Part shown: one piece after another, positions 35,144 to 44,302 of the stretch
How the letters are laid out: every line of letters begins with the position of its first letter
Position numbering within the stretch: the stretch's first letter is position 1
Assembly: GCA_947499005.1 (NCBI GenBank)
Contig: CANMML010000019.1
Span: 17,411-81,410, forward strand
Length of the DNA: 64,000 bases
Direction: 5' to 3'
Source of the DNA: an uncultured Aquimarina sp.
Lineage (GTDB): Bacteria; Bacteroidota; Bacteroidia; Flavobacteriales; Flavobacteriaceae
The notes under the pieces: generated by a model
Told to the model about the DNA's origin: nothing
What the model saw: the letters and a program-made list of their open reading frames with translations, nothing else
Database searches by the model: none
Made by a program: the position numbers and the translations under genes

Positions 35144-35944
35144 CTATAAATGGCTCTCAAGGAAAAGAGCGACACCATCATTAACTCCTGCTTCGGTGTG
35201 GTATTCAGCCACTTGTTTAACTTCATCTTTAGCATTTGCAACAGCGACCCCATATCCAACTGCATTTAGCATTTCAATATCATTATAATTATCCCCAAAT
35301 GCAACAGCTTCTGCCATTGTAATAGTAGGGTATAGGTTGTTTAATATGTAAGAAATAGCTGTTTTTTTGGAAATGGTCTTAGGGGCTACCTCTATATATG
35401 TAGATTTAGAACGATAGATGTGCAGTTCATTTCCAAATTGCTCTTCTAGATAAATAAATAATCTATCTATATCATCGATATTACCCATACACATAATCTT
35501 ATGTGCGCCAATATCTTTACTGTTCCATAAAGCGATTACCTCTTGATTCGATAAAACACTAGCTTCTACTTTAGTATTGTTTATTTCACGTAAAGCCCAA
35601 TAATCTTTTTTAGGTACATACCAGTCATCATTATGATAAAGGCTGAAATGAATTTTAGAATCAAATAATGTTATTTGCTCTGTAATGTTATTCGGTATTT
35701 CGGTAGAATGTACAATTTTATCATTAACTAAAATAAGCCCTCCATTATAGGCGATAATGGGTTGATCTTCTATGGTTCCCATTTGCTGTAAATGTCGCAT
35801 AGCTTTGGGCATTCTTGCCGAAATCAATACGATTGGCACCGCTTCTTTTATAGCTTTAAAAGTAGCTATAGTTTTTGAGGATAGTACACGATCTTTATCA
35901 ATTAGAGTACCATCAATATCCGAAAATACAATTCTAATACCCAT
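35144..35944 (-). CDS. Cof-type HAD-IIB phosphatase
   Basis: 266 residues, cytosolic. HAD motif I is SDIDGTLIDKDR, motif II is LISARMPK, and motif IV is VAFGDNYNDIEML, followed by AVANAKDEVKQVA; the cap is of the IIB type. Family members remove phosphate from sugar phosphates, FMN or PLP, so the substrate is open. Its start overlaps the stop of the TIGR03643 gene by one base, suggesting co-translation, and the M61 gene follows 11 nt later. Confidence 0.9.
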   Translation of the reverse strand: MGIRIVFSDIDGTLIDKDRVLSSKTIATFKAIKEAVPIVLISARMPKAMRHLQQMGTIEDQPIIAYNGGLILVNDKIVHSTEIPNNITEQITLFDSKIHFSLYHNDDWYVPKKDYWALREINNTKVEASVLSNQEVIALWNSKDIGAHKIMCMGNIDDIDRLFIYLEEQFGNELHIYRSKSTYIEVAPKTISKKTAISYILNNLYPTITMAEAVAFGDNYNDIEMLNAVGYGVAVANAKDEVKQVAEYHTEAGVNDGVALFLESHL

Positions 35945-36252
35945 TATCTTTTAGCGATTTTATTGCCAGTAATTTGGCGTTGTCTCGAACATTTAAAACG
36001 TGTAACACCATCGGTTCTTAAATAGCGATGTTTTGTAGAACGTCCTTGAACTCTTTTGCGCCAACGTTTAAAACTTGAAGGTTTCATTTCTAAACGCATT
36101 AACTTAATAATTTGCGGTTCGGAAATGCCGAATTGAAATGCTATAGCTTCAAAAGGAGTACGATCCTCCCAAGCCATTTCAATAATACGGTCAAGTTCTC
36201 TTTCGCTAAACGTAAGTGTAGTTTTATTAGAAGTCAATGATAATGCAGTCAT
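35944..36252 (-). CDS. TIGR03643 (DUF2805) family protein
   Basis: 102 residues, highly basic in its second half (SSFKRWRKRVQGRSTKHRYLR). The segment RIIEMAWEDRTPFEAIAFQFGISEPQIIKLMRLEMKPSSFKRWR is the family signature. The first half has a helix-turn-helix look, so nucleic acid binding is likely but unproven. The family is common in marine bacteria and uncharacterised as far as I know. It overlaps the HAD gene by one base. Confidence 0.85.
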   Translation of the reverse strand: MTALSLTSNKTTLTFSERELDRIIEMAWEDRTPFEAIAFQFGISEPQIIKLMRLEMKPSSFKRWRKRVQGRSTKHRYLRTDGVTRFKCSRQRQITGNKIAKR

Positions 36253-36293
36253 AGAATTTAAGCAAAGATAATAAATCCTACTCTTTTTAGGGT

Positions 36294-38846
36294 TTAGAAA
36301 GGGTAGTTGATCCCGATGTTAAAAACAGCTTCATTTAGGTTCAAATTCCTAAACCATCTTCGGGATGGATTTAATGCTGGGTTATGAACTTTAAAAGCAG
36401 TGTCGAGTCTAAATATAAAGAAGCTGAAATCGTACCTAAGTCCAAAACCACTACCTACACCCAATTCTGATAAGTCTTTAACTCCTTCAAAATTAAGACT
36501 GGCATCCTCATCGAAATCATCTAGAACATTCCAAATATTTCCAGCATCTATAAAGAAGGCTCCATTAAGTGACCCTAGTATATTAAAACGATGTTCTACA
36601 TTAAAGGCTAATTTGAAGTTCGCTTCATTAAAATCATTGATCCCTCCACTAGAACCTGGGCCTAGACCATAAGCTGTCCATCCACGATTATCATTAGATC
36701 CTCCTGCAAAATAACTCTGGGTAAAAGGAATTGTATTAGAATTGTCATAAGGTATTGCTATTCCAATAAAACTTCTGATTGCAAAAATATTTTTATACCC
36801 CAAATTCCAATGTTTAATAAATTCGGTTTCTACTTTGAAAAATTGCGAATAGGTTACATTGAAAAGACTTAGTTGATTATTCGTATTCGGAGTCGAATTT
36901 TTTAACCTAGCTAAACTAGATAAAGTATTTCCTGCGCTTTCAATTTTTGTACGAAAGCGAAAAAAGTCTTCATCATAGATGTTTTTTCGGTTGTCATAAA
37001 TAAAACTAAAACTCGAACTAAGGATTAAGTTGTCTTCGGTTAATCGCTTTCTGCGCTCGGAGATACTTCTAATACTCGAAAAGTCTCTGTCAGACACAAG
37101 CTCATTGTTGCTTAAAACAGAATTAATAAACTGATCGGTTCCTTCATTGATGATCAAATTTCGATTGTCGTCAAAGTTATTAGCGGGGACCCCGTCTGTT
37201 CTTTGCGCTATAGAATTTAAGGTTTGATAACTACTGCGATATACATTAAAGTAGTTGCTTGTGTTCAAGTTTCTTACATATTGTAAATTAACTAGGTCGA
37301 TTTGAAATGTTTTTTTCGGAGTTGGTTTCCAATTGTAGCTGAAGGTGCCAGTAACCGTCTCTTTATCCAGTCCTATGTTTTGTTGAGAGGTAGCACTAAC
37401 TTTCATTGAAGTCCTCGGAATGCTAGACTTTTTAATCCATCGATTGAGTCCGAAGGGGATCAGTATTCTAGGGAAATTCAGTTTGGCATCTAAACCAAAT
37501 TCAGAAATATTAAAAAACTGATTTCTATCATCGGCAATATCATCAGATGCTCCAAAGTTACTTCTTATAGCAATTTCAAAATTTTCTGCCCTTCTAAATA
37601 CATTACGGATATTAAGGGAACCGTTGACTCCGATTCCGAAATCTTGGATAGTAGAAGTTGTTACATCGAAATTAACACCAAGAACATATTTCTTTTTTGG
37701 GGTTAGTAATATATCGGCAATTAATTGCTCTTTGTTATTAGGGTCTTCTTTAAAATTGATTACAGGGTATTTGAAAACGCCCAAATTATTTAAGGAGTTA
37801 TAAGTTAAGGTTCTTAAGCTGTCACTATATACGCTGTTGGGGTTAAATTGTAAAGCATTAGCTATGGCTTTAGGCTTATAACGCATCTTTCCATAAGATA
37901 AAAAGTTGATGCCTTTATAGCTTGCCGTATCCTGAATAGTTTTCTTTTTTGTTCTTAAATGGTAATCTGTGTACACATTGATATTTCCTACTTTTCTTAT
38001 AGAAAAAGGAACGCGATAGACACTATCCTGAGTAGTTATTTTTCGATCTAAAATTTTTAATTCTAAATCAACTTCGTGGTCTTTATTGATAGTATCGGCG
38101 GTAAATTTGATGTAATCTTTTTCGAAATCAAAAAAACCATGATTTCTTAGTCGTTGTGTAATTTGATTTCTATGATCTTCTAATTCTTTGGTGTTATAGG
38201 GCTTTCCAGAGACTAAAACTTTAGAGAAATTATTTTTATATAAAGAATCTACTTGTTTCGATTCTATTTGAATTCCAATTTTAGCAGTTTTATAAGGCTT
38301 TTCGGAATCAATATAATAGCTAATTTTCGCTTTAGCTGTATCTATGGTTTGTATTTGATGTCTACTACTAACATCAAACCAGCCTCGATTCCAAAAATAA
38401 GCTTCTAGTCTTTTTTTCGACTTTTCGATCTTTTTGTTGCTAATGACAACAGGAGCTTCACCAGTATTTTTTTTCCATTCATTAAAATCTTTTCTTCTAC
38501 GTGCAATTCGATTGACTTGCTTTTTGGATAACAAAGAGGTTAAAAACTTCTTTTTGCCTGGTTTTGCATTTAGTTTTTCAACATAAATAGAGTCGGCATT
38601 ATTTTTAGCTAAGTTGTAAAAGTGAAGCTTTAAAGGGGATCCGAATAGTTTTCGGTTGGGCTTTTGGACAAGGTAGTTGTATAGTTTTTTGTCATCAGTT
38701 TCCTCTCCATTTACATAAATCTTATTTTCTGTAAGTAGGTATTTCTCTTTAGGAACTTTCTTAACCGCATCACATGCGACAAGAGTAATTCCAAAACAAA
38801 ATAATAGTAATATTTTTACAGCAAATCTATTCAACCAAATTCTCAT
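36294..38846 (-). CDS. tamL: BamA/TamA-family outer-membrane protein with lipoprotein signal (TamL)
   Basis: 850 residues. The signal ends in LVACDAVKK, a lipoprotein signal, which distinguishes the Bacteroidota TamL form from plain TamA. POTRA-like domains fill about residues 30-420, then a 16-strand barrel of the Omp85 type (surface antigen domain) ending in NIGINYPF with a C-terminal aromatic residue. It should help assemble outer-membrane proteins together with TamB. No tamB is seen next to it. It is divergent from the rRNA methyltransferase gene. Family secure; the TamL name rests on the lipobox and length. Confidence 0.88.
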   Translation of the reverse strand: MRIWLNRFAVKILLLFCFGITLVACDAVKKVPKEKYLLTENKIYVNGEETDDKKLYNYLVQKPNRKLFGSPLKLHFYNLAKNNADSIYVEKLNAKPGKKKFLTSLLSKKQVNRIARRRKDFNEWKKNTGEAPVVISNKKIEKSKKRLEAYFWNRGWFDVSSRHQIQTIDTAKAKISYYIDSEKPYKTAKIGIQIESKQVDSLYKNNFSKVLVSGKPYNTKELEDHRNQITQRLRNHGFFDFEKDYIKFTADTINKDHEVDLELKILDRKITTQDSVYRVPFSIRKVGNINVYTDYHLRTKKKTIQDTASYKGINFLSYGKMRYKPKAIANALQFNPNSVYSDSLRTLTYNSLNNLGVFKYPVINFKEDPNNKEQLIADILLTPKKKYVLGVNFDVTTSTIQDFGIGVNGSLNIRNVFRRAENFEIAIRSNFGASDDIADDRNQFFNISEFGLDAKLNFPRILIPFGLNRWIKKSSIPRTSMKVSATSQQNIGLDKETVTGTFSYNWKPTPKKTFQIDLVNLQYVRNLNTSNYFNVYRSSYQTLNSIAQRTDGVPANNFDDNRNLIINEGTDQFINSVLSNNELVSDRDFSSIRSISERRKRLTEDNLILSSSFSFIYDNRKNIYDEDFFRFRTKIESAGNTLSSLARLKNSTPNTNNQLSLFNVTYSQFFKVETEFIKHWNLGYKNIFAIRSFIGIAIPYDNSNTIPFTQSYFAGGSNDNRGWTAYGLGPGSSGGINDFNEANFKLAFNVEHRFNILGSLNGAFFIDAGNIWNVLDDFDEDASLNFEGVKDLSELGVGSGFGLRYDFSFFIFRLDTAFKVHNPALNPSRRWFRNLNLNEAVFNIGINYPF

Positions 38847-38878
38847 TTTCAGAGTAATTTCAAAAGTACACTATTTGT

Positions 38879-39613
38879 ATGGTAAGCAAAAATCAAAAGA
38901 AACTGATTCGCAGTTTAAAAATGAAAAAATTCCGAAAGCAACACGAGCTTTTTGTCGCAGAAGGGGTAAAAGTGATAAATGAGTTTGCTAGACAAGGTTT
39001 CGAATTGGAGTTTTTGTTTGTTGAAAAAGGTTATGAGGAGCATTTTATTTCTTTTGAAAATGAAATGATTTTAATTTCTTCAGAAGAACTCAAGCAAATT
39101 ACTTTTTTAACTACTTCACAAAAAGCGTTAGCCGTATTCAGAATAAAAAAAGTTACCTATAATGAAGAAAAAGGATTGCAATTGGTATTAGATGATATCA
39201 ATGATCCAGGGAATTTAGGAACCATTATTCGACTAGCAGATTGGTTTGGGGTAGAGGAGATTATATGCTCTTTAAATACAGTAGATTGTTATAACCCAAA
39301 GGTGGTACAGTCTACCATGGGGTCTTTAGCAAGAGTTAAGGTAACTTATCTAAATATAGAAGTGTTTTTACAAGAAGTAGATAAACCTGTTTATGGTGGT
39401 TTTATGGATGGGGAAAATATTTATAAATCTAAACTTCCCAAAAAAGCAGTAATTGTAATGGGAAATGAAGCGAATGGAATTTCATCAACGATAGAGCAAC
39501 TAATAACAAAAAGAATAGCCGTACCAAGATTTGGAGCTTTACAAGAAACAGAAAGCTTAAATGTTGCTACGGCTACTGCAATTCTTCTAAGTGAATTTAG
39601 AAGAAGTGGTTAA
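38879..39613 (+). CDS. TrmH/SpoU-family RNA 2'-O-methyltransferase
   Basis: 244 residues: an N-terminal substrate-binding domain (KLIRSLKMKKFRKQHELFVAEGVKVINEF) and a C-terminal SPOUT knot. Knot motifs are seen: DDINDPGNLGTIIRLADWFG (motif 1), VIVMGNEANGIS (motif 2) and ESLNVATATAILLSEFRR (motif 3). Such enzymes methylate ribose in 23S rRNA or tRNA; the exact position cannot be told. It is divergent from tamL with a 32-nt gap, an arrangement I recall from other flavobacteria. Confidence 0.92.
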   Translation: MVSKNQKKLIRSLKMKKFRKQHELFVAEGVKVINEFARQGFELEFLFVEKGYEEHFISFENEMILISSEELKQITFLTTSQKALAVFRIKKVTYNEEKGLQLVLDDINDPGNLGTIIRLADWFGVEEIICSLNTVDCYNPKVVQSTMGSLARVKVTYLNIEVFLQEVDKPVYGGFMDGENIYKSKLPKKAVIVMGNEANGISSTIEQLITKRIAVPRFGALQETESLNVATATAILLSEFRRSG

Positions 39614-39626
39614 TACGATTTGAAAA

Positions 39627-40820
39627 TTACTCTATAATAATTTGTTGAGTAACATCTCCTTTTGATGTTTCAAGATTTAAGAAATAATTTCCAGGAGCTA
39701 ATCCTGCATTTATTTTTATAGAAATAGAAGATCCTTGCTCAATAATTTCTGGGCTATCCACTAACTGTGCAAGACTGTTGAATAATTTTACGCTAGTTAT
39801 AGAAATAACACTGGTTGAAGTGATATTTAAAGTATCTTTTTTAGGATCGATTGGGTTAGGAGAAATAACTAGAGATTTAGGGTCGCTGAAGTTATCAGTG
39901 CTAAGATTAGAATCTGGTAAATCGAAAGGGTGTCTTATTCCTATTACAGGAGAAAAATCCACAGAATATAAATTACCAACTCCAGTTACGAAAAGTAAAT
40001 TTTTATCTGCCCCTCCAAAAGTACAGTTAGTTACTTTTTCAGGAAAATCTATAGTTTGTATAGGGGCTAATTGTGTTCCATCGAAAATGTGAACTTTAGC
40101 TTTAGCAGTCACATAAAGTTTCCCATCAGTATCTACAGCCATACCATCAGCTTCTGAGATAGGAGGTACAGGGTCTGGAAGTTCTCCAAACAGCACACGA
40201 TTAGATACAGCCCCAGTACTTAGGTCAATATCATATTTGTATATATCTTTTAGAGAAGTATTGTTTACGTATAAGTTTAACCCATCAGGAGAAATGATGA
40301 TTCCGTTAGGATTTGTTGTTCCAAAATCATCTAGCTTTACAACTACTCCATCAGGTTGTCTGTAGTAAATAGCAGTACTAGGTTGTGTAATAGGAAGTTC
40401 GAAACTTGGATCAGTAAAATATAACCCACCTCTTTTGTCGTAGCAAAGATCATTTGGGCCGTTGAAAGGCTCGCCATTAAAAGTACTAACTAAAGTTTCA
40501 ATTAATGTCCCGTCAACTTCGCGAAGTGTTATACTTCCAGTACTTCCTTCACAAACGGTTAGTTTTTCATTAGCATTAAACATAAGACCGTTGGCTCTAC
40601 TAGAACCAGAATAAGCAGTGGTAAATTCACCCGAAGTAAGATTGTATCTAAGAACTAGACTTCTTGGAATGTCCGTAAAATAAATATTATCTACACCGTC
40701 CCAAACAGGGCCTTCTGTAAAACTAAAATTGGCAACACTGGCACTAAGGTTTACAGGAGTTTGCGCATAAGTAGCGAAAATGATGGACGAAAAGAGTGTT
40801 AATACAGTAAGAATTTTCAT
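39627..40820 (-). CDS. SMP-30/gluconolactonase-like beta-propeller with T9SS tail
   Basis: 397 residues. Signal peptide ends near ATYAQ. The SMP-30/gluconolactonase beta-propeller starts FSFTEGPVWDGVDNIYFTDIP and contains FNGPNDLCYDKRGGLYFTDPSF, PNGIIISPDGLNLYV and EADGMAVDTDGKLYV, with acidic residues where the family binds calcium or zinc. The last 75 residues form a T9SS sorting domain (LVISPNPIDPKKDTLNI ... GNYFLNLETSKGDVTQQIIIE). It is probably a secreted lactonase, perhaps acting on sugar lactones. It ends convergently with the methyltransferase gene. Confidence 0.88.
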   Translation of the reverse strand: MKILTVLTLFSSIIFATYAQTPVNLSASVANFSFTEGPVWDGVDNIYFTDIPRSLVLRYNLTSGEFTTAYSGSSRANGLMFNANEKLTVCEGSTGSITLREVDGTLIETLVSTFNGEPFNGPNDLCYDKRGGLYFTDPSFELPITQPSTAIYYRQPDGVVVKLDDFGTTNPNGIIISPDGLNLYVNNTSLKDIYKYDIDLSTGAVSNRVLFGELPDPVPPISEADGMAVDTDGKLYVTAKAKVHIFDGTQLAPIQTIDFPEKVTNCTFGGADKNLLFVTGVGNLYSVDFSPVIGIRHPFDLPDSNLSTDNFSDPKSLVISPNPIDPKKDTLNITSTSVISITSVKLFNSLAQLVDSPEIIEQGSSISIKINAGLAPGNYFLNLETSKGDVTQQIIIE

Positions 40821-41018
40821 GATTAAAGCATTGATTGTTTATCGTTTTATTCAGTAATATTAAGTTTTTTTGTTGAATTATTTATCGTTCATAGTGAAAA
40901 GTGTATCAAATTGTTACACTCTTATATTTGAACGTTAATTCTTTATTAAAATTGAATTCCTAGTAAGTTAGTAGGGTAAAAGGAGACTATCTTTAAAATA
41001 AATTTTAAATCATCAAAA

Positions 41019-41657
41019 ATGGCACATATAAGACTAGGAGATGAAGCTCCAAATTTTACAGCACAAACCTCTCAAGGCGAAATCAGTTTTCATGATTGGA
41101 TAGGAGATAGTTGGGCGATTTTATTTTCGCATCCAGCAGATTATACGCCTGTATGTACTACAGAATTAGGAACCGTGGCTAATTACAGTGCCGAATTTGA
41201 AAAACGCAATGTTAAGCCAATAGCATTAAGTGTTGATGGATTAGAATCACATTTAGGATGGATTAAAGATATTAACGAAACTCAAAACACCGAAGTTAAT
41301 TTTCCGATCATCGCAGATGAAGATCGTAAAGTGGCGGAGTTATATGATATGATTCATCCGAATGCAGATAACAAACTTACGGTTCGTTCGGTATTTATTA
41401 TTGATGCCAATAAAAAGGTAAAATTGACACTAACTTACCCTGCATCAACAGGAAGGAATTTTGATGAATTATTAAGAGTAATCGATTCGTTACAACTTAC
41501 AGCTTATCACAAAGTAGCGACACCAGCAAACTGGAACCATGGAGATGACTGTGTTATTGTTCCTGCGGTAAAGAATGAAGAAATTGCAGATTTATTTCCT
41601 AAAGGACATAAAGAAGTAAAACCTTATTTACGTTTAACTCCTCAGCCTAATATTTAA
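41019..41657 (+). CDS. 1-Cys peroxiredoxin (Prx6-type)
   Basis: 212 residues. The peroxidatic Cys is C46 in SHPADYTPVCTTELG, the hallmark of the Prx6/AhpC group, and the long C-terminal dimerisation extension (NWNHGDDCVIVPAVKNEE ... KPYLRLTPQP) is of the 1-Cys type. It reduces hydrogen peroxide and organic peroxides in the cytosol. TATATTTG is present about 80 nt upstream without a good -33 TTG. A strong terminator follows. Family secure. Confidence 0.94.
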   Translation: MAHIRLGDEAPNFTAQTSQGEISFHDWIGDSWAILFSHPADYTPVCTTELGTVANYSAEFEKRNVKPIALSVDGLESHLGWIKDINETQNTEVNFPIIADEDRKVAELYDMIHPNADNKLTVRSVFIIDANKKVKLTLTYPASTGRNFDELLRVIDSLQLTAYHKVATPANWNHGDDCVIVPAVKNEEIADLFPKGHKEVKPYLRLTPQPNI

Positions 41658-41701
41658 TTTAGGGATTAAGCTTCATTATTAGGAAGTAACATAAAACAGA
41701 T

Positions 41702-41755
41702 TAAAAGCCAAGTTTCTACCATTTTGAATTCAGCATGATAGAAACTTGGCTTTTA
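41702..41755 (+). terminator. Terminator of the peroxiredoxin gene
   Basis: AAAAGCCAAGTTTCT / AGAAACTTGGCTTTT arms of 15 nt around an AT-rich loop. The convergent gene on the other side can use it too. Confidence 0.85.
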
Positions 41756-41775
41756 TGTTTTGATAATTGAAGTGT

Positions 41776-42729
41776 TTATTGTTTTCTGAATACCATTTTT
41801 ACAGTACCTCCTTTTTTAAATAAAGATGCCACTCCATCTGTAATCACAAAAAGAGGAAAGCTTAACCAATGAAATAACTTTTGAATGAATAAATGAAGAG
41901 CGCTATATTCTTTGGTATAGATTTTATTTCCTTTTAAGTGTTCGTAAAGGACTTCTCGTTTTGGAAATGCTACATTCAAAATGCTTTGTTGAACACCAAA
42001 AGGGCTAAATTGAGGAGAGAAATAACTTTCTGAAACTATTTCCCATCCAAGTTTAGATAACTCTTTTTTTAGAATTTTAGGAGGAAATAGATTAAGATGT
42101 TTTGGAGGGTCTAAGTGTAACCAATTCCCCTTAAAAATGGTTGCTTGCCAACTATCAATATTTGGGATTTCAATTTGTAATATAGCATTTGGTTTGGCGA
42201 TACCAGAAATAATTTCTAGAGATTCTTTAGGGGCATCCAAATGTTCAAATACATGCGTCAGTATAATAGCATCGAAACTCTCTTTAGCATAAGTGTCTTT
42301 TTGTAAAACACCTACATGTAATTTTATTTCTGAATGTTTGCTAGCTCTTTCAGCAGATTTTCCTGGAGGTTCAATTCCGTGTAATTCTATGTTTTTTTGT
42401 TTCCCGAGATTGACTAAAAAACTTCCATTACCACAACCGATATCAAGGACTTTAGAGTGATTTGGTAATTTTCTAGCAAATCTTTTTGCATTTTGTTGTC
42501 TAAACCAGTCTATTACTCGCTCAACCGTTGGATTGAATTTTTTTTCTCCTACACCATAATAGTTTTCGTCATAAGCTTTAGCCATTTGATCAGCTGTAGG
42601 TTTGGGATCTAGAAAATAAATTCCGCAATCATTACAGTGATTTAATTGATACTTGTCATTAAAGATGTCAGTAAAAGAAATCCAAGCTTTGTTTTCTGAA
42701 GACTGACAGTATATGCACTTTGATGTCAT
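41776..42729 (-). CDS. SAM-dependent methyltransferase with N-terminal Cys-rich motif
   Basis: 317 residues. The N-terminus holds two Cys pairs (CIYCQSS and CNDCGIYFLDPKP) that probably bind zinc, as in a group of sugar or small-molecule C-methyltransferases. The SAM loop is KVLDIGCGNGSFLVNLG, and DAIILTHVFEHLDAP is a class I motif IV. The C-terminal part contains a hydrophobic stretch (LFHWLSFPLFVITDGVASLF). Target unknown; an envelope sugar or quinone-type substrate is a guess. Confidence 0.85.
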   Translation of the reverse strand: MTSKCIYCQSSENKAWISFTDIFNDKYQLNHCNDCGIYFLDPKPTADQMAKAYDENYYGVGEKKFNPTVERVIDWFRQQNAKRFARKLPNHSKVLDIGCGNGSFLVNLGKQKNIELHGIEPPGKSAERASKHSEIKLHVGVLQKDTYAKESFDAIILTHVFEHLDAPKESLEIISGIAKPNAILQIEIPNIDSWQATIFKGNWLHLDPPKHLNLFPPKILKKELSKLGWEIVSESYFSPQFSPFGVQQSILNVAFPKREVLYEHLKGNKIYTKEYSALHLFIQKLFHWLSFPLFVITDGVASLFKKGGTVKMVFRKQ

Positions 42730-42889
42730 TGAAAGGGGAATGTATGGCTTGTAGTTAAAAGCTTTGTTTGTATTCGTTGTTACGAATATATCAATTTGTC
42801 GTGATCACGCAATACAACTGTGTATGGTTACAAATGATAAAAAAGTTTTGGTTGGTCTAAGTATGTGAGATTTTAATATAGTATCAGCT

Positions 42890-43225
42890 TTATCTTTTTA
42901 CAAGATATGAATTAAATGAGGTAACAGAGGATTGTTGTTGACGCCAAACTAAAATGGGAATTAAGCCAGTTATTGTTGCAATTCCTCCATAAAACACCCA
43001 TAACCCAATAGTTGCTAAAATGCCTACAACAATACTTATGATAATTATTGTGTTATTGGGATGTGCTTTTACATCATTTACATGTTTCTTGTCGATATTT
43101 CCGCAGTTGAGGCAATTAATTTGGAATTCACGACCCTGCTCCATTTGTAAGTCATGTCTAGTCTCTGAAGAAGACTTAACTTTAATATCCTTTTTACAAG
43201 AATTACGTGTAGTGTAAAGTTTCAT
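42890..43225 (-). CDS. Small membrane protein with CxxC motif, unknown
   Basis: 111 residues. A soluble N-terminus contains NCLNCGNIDKKHVNDV, a possible zinc pair, then a hydrophobic region forming two close membrane segments (TIIIISIVVGILATIGLWVFYGGIATITGLIPILVW). No family recognised. It is the last of three unknown minus-strand genes; the gap to the gene before it is only a few nucleotides, so an operon is likely. Confidence 0.55.
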   Translation of the reverse strand: MKLYTTRNSCKKDIKVKSSSETRHDLQMEQGREFQINCLNCGNIDKKHVNDVKAHPNNTIIIISIVVGILATIGLWVFYGGIATITGLIPILVWRQQQSSVTSFNSYLVKR

Positions 43226-43231
43226 TTTAAA

Positions 43232-43582
43232 TCAGTTAGTGTGGTAATTAATTCTAAGACTTTTGGCCTTTTGTATTTGCTCTTTAACTTTTTGAACTGT
43301 ATTCATGGATACAGTTTTGTCTGTTTTTAATTTTATTATGTGATTGGCTTTTTGTTCATCAGAAAACAGTTTTAAAAGGGCTGTGATTTTAGGCTCAATA
43401 TCTTCTACATTAATTAATCTTTCATTGAACGATATTTTATTTTTATCAAAAAGTCTAAACTCTATTTGAGGTTTATTTGAGCTTAATAATTCTTTTATGT
43501 AATCATCATTCTTATTAGATGTACAGCATATTGATGATAGTAGTGAAAGTGTTATTATTGATAATATTAAAATGTATCTCAT
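43232..43582 (-). CDS. Putative lipoprotein with ExbD-like C-terminal pattern
   Basis: The track start (43669) precedes the signal; the ATG at 43582 (MRYILILSIITLSLLSSICCTSN) gives a lipoprotein of 116 residues. The C-terminal half (HIIKLKTDKTVSMNTVQKVKEQIQKAKSLRINY) follows the ExbD periplasmic pattern of a strand, a turn with DK-x-V, a helix and a final strand. No transmembrane Asp helix is present, so it cannot act as a proton channel subunit. Function unknown; the fold similarity is inference. Confidence 0.55.
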   Translation of the reverse strand: MRYILILSIITLSLLSSICCTSNKNDDYIKELLSSNKPQIEFRLFDKNKISFNERLINVEDIEPKITALLKLFSDEQKANHIIKLKTDKTVSMNTVQKVKEQIQKAKSLRINYHTN

Positions 43583-43661
43583 ATGTTTATTAATGTAGAT
43601 AGTTTGTAAAATTAGATGGGGTGTAACTAACTTGTAGATATAGCTTGTTATGGTATCATTT

Positions 43662-44171
43662 TTAATCAATCTGTTTAAATTTCCGGCCTATCAATTCACA
43701 TTTTTTTGTGACGTTCCAAAATCCATAACCAGCAACACCAGTTGGGATTTTCCAATAAATAATTTCTCCATTTCGTTTTCTTAATCCAAATTCCGAAAAA
43801 TATCCATCATGTTGTGTTATAATCTTTTTTACTTTATCAATGACAAATGATTTATATCCATTGTGCCATTCAAATTCTGAATAATCAATGATTTCAGTCA
43901 TGTTATTCTCAATACGTATAAATTTCTTAGTTGTATTGATGATAAATTCAGAGTCAGATATTTTTAAAACCAATACAGGAGTCTCATTGTTTTCTATATT
44001 GATACGTTGCTTTAGGTCAGCTTGTAATTCCGTGTCGAGTAGTTCAAATAGAGTAAAAAGTTCACTTCCATCAAAATCAAGTTTGGTTTTGTCGAAATAT
44101 TTAAAGAACCAAAATTCAATTCGATCTTTTATCTGTTTAGTAGATTTTTCTGTTAATTTTTCCATTTCCCC
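43662..44171 (-). CDS. Hypothetical cytosolic protein
   Basis: The track begins at 44231, but a long hydrophobic-free family-like start is the ATG at 44171 (MEKLTEKSTKQIKDRIEFWFFKYF), giving 169 residues; the longer form would also overlap the dapD terminator hairpin. The protein is mixed alpha/beta, with FIRIENNMTEIIDYSEFEWHNGYKSF in the middle and RNGEIIYWKIPTGVAGYGFWNVTKKC near the end. No family recognised. It is first of the three-gene unknown group. Confidence 0.55.
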   Translation of the reverse strand, partial: GEMEKLTEKSTKQIKDRIEFWFFKYFDKTKLDFDGSELFTLFELLDTELQADLKQRINIENNETPVLVLKISDSEFIINTTKKFIRIENNMTEIIDYSEFEWHNGYKSFVIDKVKKIITQHDGYFSEFGLRKRNGEIIYWKIPTGVAGYGFWNVTKKCELIGRKFKQID

Positions 44172-44208
44172 CAATACATTAAAACAATAATAATATTTTA
44201 AAAACAAA

Positions 44209-44240
44209 AATCCAGATTTGAAATCTTTCAAATCTGGATT
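44209..44240 (-). terminator. Terminator of dapD
   Basis: Perfect 15-nt arms AATCCAGATTTGAAA / TTTCAAATCTGGATT with a 2-nt centre; on the minus strand a T-rich tract follows (TTTTTGTTTTT). It lies 63 nt past the dapD stop and before the unknown gene starting at 44171. Confidence 0.88.
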
Positions 44241-44302
44241 AGTGAGTTTATAATCTAACTTCTATCAGCGAAGCGATCTAATATCTAAATTCTAGTATCT
44301 AT

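Noticed and set aside
40979-41000. GGAGACTATCTTTAAAA as a third copy of the 13863 arm
   Set aside because: Only a partial match without a pairing arm; likely chance.
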